From NCBI GenBank assembly GCA_017452565.1, contig JAFTMF010000033.1, positions 1 through 10,435 on the forward strand: a DNA stretch of 10,435 nucleotides, given 5' to 3'. Origin of the DNA: Clostridia bacterium (GTDB lineage: Bacteria > Bacillota > Clostridia > Oscillospirales > CAG-272). A program made the translations under genes and the position numbers. Positions 10,080-10,435 of the stretch are shown in pieces (positions within the stretch are counted from its first letter, which is position 1; each line of letters begins with the position of its first letter). The notes beneath the pieces are model-generated. The model was not told where the DNA came from and ran no database searches. It saw only the letters and a list, made by a program, of their open reading frames with translations.

Positions 10080-10105
10080 CGGCAGAGAACTTGTTTTCTC
10101 TGCCG
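10080..10105. repeat. inverted repeat beside the MITE-like element
   Basis: CGGCAGAGAA (10080-10089) and TTCTCTGCCG (10096-10105) form a perfect 10-base-pair stem around CTTGTT. With a two-base bulge the arms extend into ACAAAT on the left and ATTTGT on the right. No clean U-run follows on either strand. The right arm abuts the left terminal inverted repeat of the element described at 10106-10322. Confidence 0.7.
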
Positions 10106-10119
10106 ATTTGTATTATAAT
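10091..10119 (+). promoter_or_regulatory. candidate plus-strand promoter at the element's left end
   Basis: TTGTTT (10091-10096), 17-base spacer and a perfect TATAAT (10114-10119). Transcription would begin near 10126 and read through both hairpin cassettes toward the plus-strand gene starting around 10388. The -35 overlaps the 10080-10105 hairpin and the -10 overlaps the left terminal inverted repeat, so the match may reflect the repeat rather than a working promoter. Confidence 0.45.
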
Positions 10120-10130
10120 GGAGCTAACAA

Positions 10131-10180
10131 AAAGCCTTCCTCCGGGAGGAAGGTGGCACGCGGAGCGTGACGGAAGGAGC
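10131..10180 (+). repeat. double-hairpin cassette, copy 1
   Basis: CCTTCCTCC and GGAGGAAGG (10135-10153) form a near-continuous palindrome with one central base. After TGG comes a second stem, CACGC, GGA, GCGTG (10157-10169), and then ACGGAAGGAG. GGCACGC (10155-10161) can also pair with GCGTGCC (10183-10189), and the trailing GGAAGG with the leading CCTTCC, so two alternative folds exist. Confidence 0.75.
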
Positions 10181-10218
10181 CTGCGTGCCTTTAGATTTGT
10201 GCTAACTTCATTGTAATG

Positions 10219-10269
10219 CGCTCTCCCTCACCCGACTCTGTCGGAAGCTCCCTCTCGGAGGGAGCCTTA
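10219..10269 (-). repeat. double-hairpin cassette, copy 2 (inverted)
   Basis: On the minus strand the order matches copy 1: AAGGCTCCCTC, a stem of GCTCCCTC with GAGGGAGC around a 3-base loop (10247-10265), a short second stem CCGAC, 3-base loop, GTCGG (10232-10244), then GTGAGGGAGAG. Sequence identity to copy 1 is partial but the architecture and spacing are the same. The two copies face each other 38 bases apart. Confidence 0.75.
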
Positions 10270-10322
10270 GGATGCGCAACCTTAGGGGTATGGGCTTAGC
10301 CCTGTGCCTTTGTAATACAAAT

Positions 10323-10387
10323 GCGAAACTGGCGATAAAACGGAACGGTAAATAAGAATTTAACTGATGTTATGTATGATTGAAAAA
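10323..10387. other. leader of the plus-strand gene
   Basis: A+T-rich DNA between the repeat element and the first plausible start codon. I find no strong ribosome binding site for either ATG (10376 or 10388), and only a weak promoter match (TTGTAA at 10310, GATAAA at 10334). An ATG at 10372 runs into a stop after three codons. Confidence 0.35.
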
Positions 10388-10435
10388 ATGAGTGATTTCT
10401 TTGAGGCAAGACTTGACGGATATGATGAGCATATG
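10388..10435 (+). CDS. start of a probable class I SAM-dependent methyltransferase, cut by window
   Basis: Only 16 codons are visible, reading MSDFFEARLDGYDEHM. An N-terminus of the form MS.FF..RLDGYDEHM followed by a SAM-binding domain is one I associate with clostridial class I SAM-dependent methyltransferases. The SAM-binding motif itself would lie outside the window, so the assignment rests on this short match. An in-frame ATG at 10376 would add MIEK. Neither start has a clear ribosome binding site. It is the only plus-strand gene supported and would be read away from the lipoprotein gene, possibly from the promoter near 10091-10119. Confidence 0.5.
   Translation, partial: MSDFFEARLDGYDEHM

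Larger units (their letters stand above)
10106..10322. mobile_element. MITE-like non-coding element, 217 bases
   Basis: The ends carry ATTTGTATTATAATGG (10106-10121) and, on the opposite strand, ATTTGTATTACAAAGG (10322-10307). That is a terminal inverted repeat matching at 14 of 16 bases, the outer 10 exactly. Inside are two related double-hairpin cassettes in opposite orientation (10131-10180 and 10219-10269) and a short GGGC/GCCC hairpin (10292-10302). No open reading frame of note lies within. I see no clear target-site duplication in the flanks, which weakens the transposition reading. Dispersed hairpin repeats of this style are familiar from clostridial genomes. The terminal repeats could also be chance within a region of independent intergenic repeats. 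Confidence 0.5.

Noticed and set aside
10080..10119. Riboswitch or T-box in the right intergenic region
   Set aside because: Only simple hairpins are present; I see no conserved riboswitch core or T-box sequence.
9814..10170. Plus-strand open frame of 118 codons across the lipoprotein start
   Set aside because: It crosses the lipoprotein signal peptide, its promoter and the hairpin repeats, with no recognisable protein features.

Overview
The window looks like a chromosomal segment of a Gram-positive member of the class Clostridia, probably from the Oscillospirales/Ruminococcaceae side. The signs are a MutL that carries its own endonuclease motif, strong AGGAGG-type ribosome binding sites, TTGACT/TATAAT-like promoters, a lipoprotein with a classical lipobox, and small hairpin-rich intergenic repeats of a kind I associate with that group. 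The taxonomic call is an inference from style and family resemblance. Every complete gene lies on the minus strand, so the biological reading order runs from high to low coordinates.

Three minus-strand transcription units can be proposed. (1) 10025-9022: a promoter, a lipoprotein with two tandem beta-rich repeats, and a rho-independent terminator. (2) 8977-6222: a promoter, a sugar phosphate isomerase/epimerase-type TIM barrel, an unrecognised 175-residue protein whose start overlaps the previous stop (ATGA), a Gfo/Idh/MocA oxidoreductase, and a long hairpin that probably terminates. TIM barrel plus Gfo/Idh/MocA is the usual pairing of a sugar, inositol or 3-keto-sugar conversion pathway. (3) 6096 to the left edge: mutS, mutL and tgt. 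These are DNA mismatch repair followed by queuine tRNA-ribosyltransferase. The tgt gene is cut by the window after 339 codons.

Intergenic DNA holds the least ordinary material. Between mutS and mutL there are four 7-base AGTGAAN units and a 10-bp-arm palindrome. The right end (about 10106-10322) carries a structure that looks like a small non-coding mobile element (MITE). It has 16-base imperfect terminal inverted repeats (14 of 16 matching) enclosing two related double-hairpin cassettes in opposite orientation. A plausible plus-strand promoter overlaps its left end. The last bases begin a plus-strand gene that resembles the N-terminus of a class I SAM-dependent methyltransferase.

I see no CRISPR array, tRNA or rRNA gene, prophage or defence locus. 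The main genes are housekeeping or ordinary metabolism. The candidates for something undescribed are the 217-base repeat element, the mutS-mutL spacer repeats and the unrecognised 175-residue protein in the sugar module.
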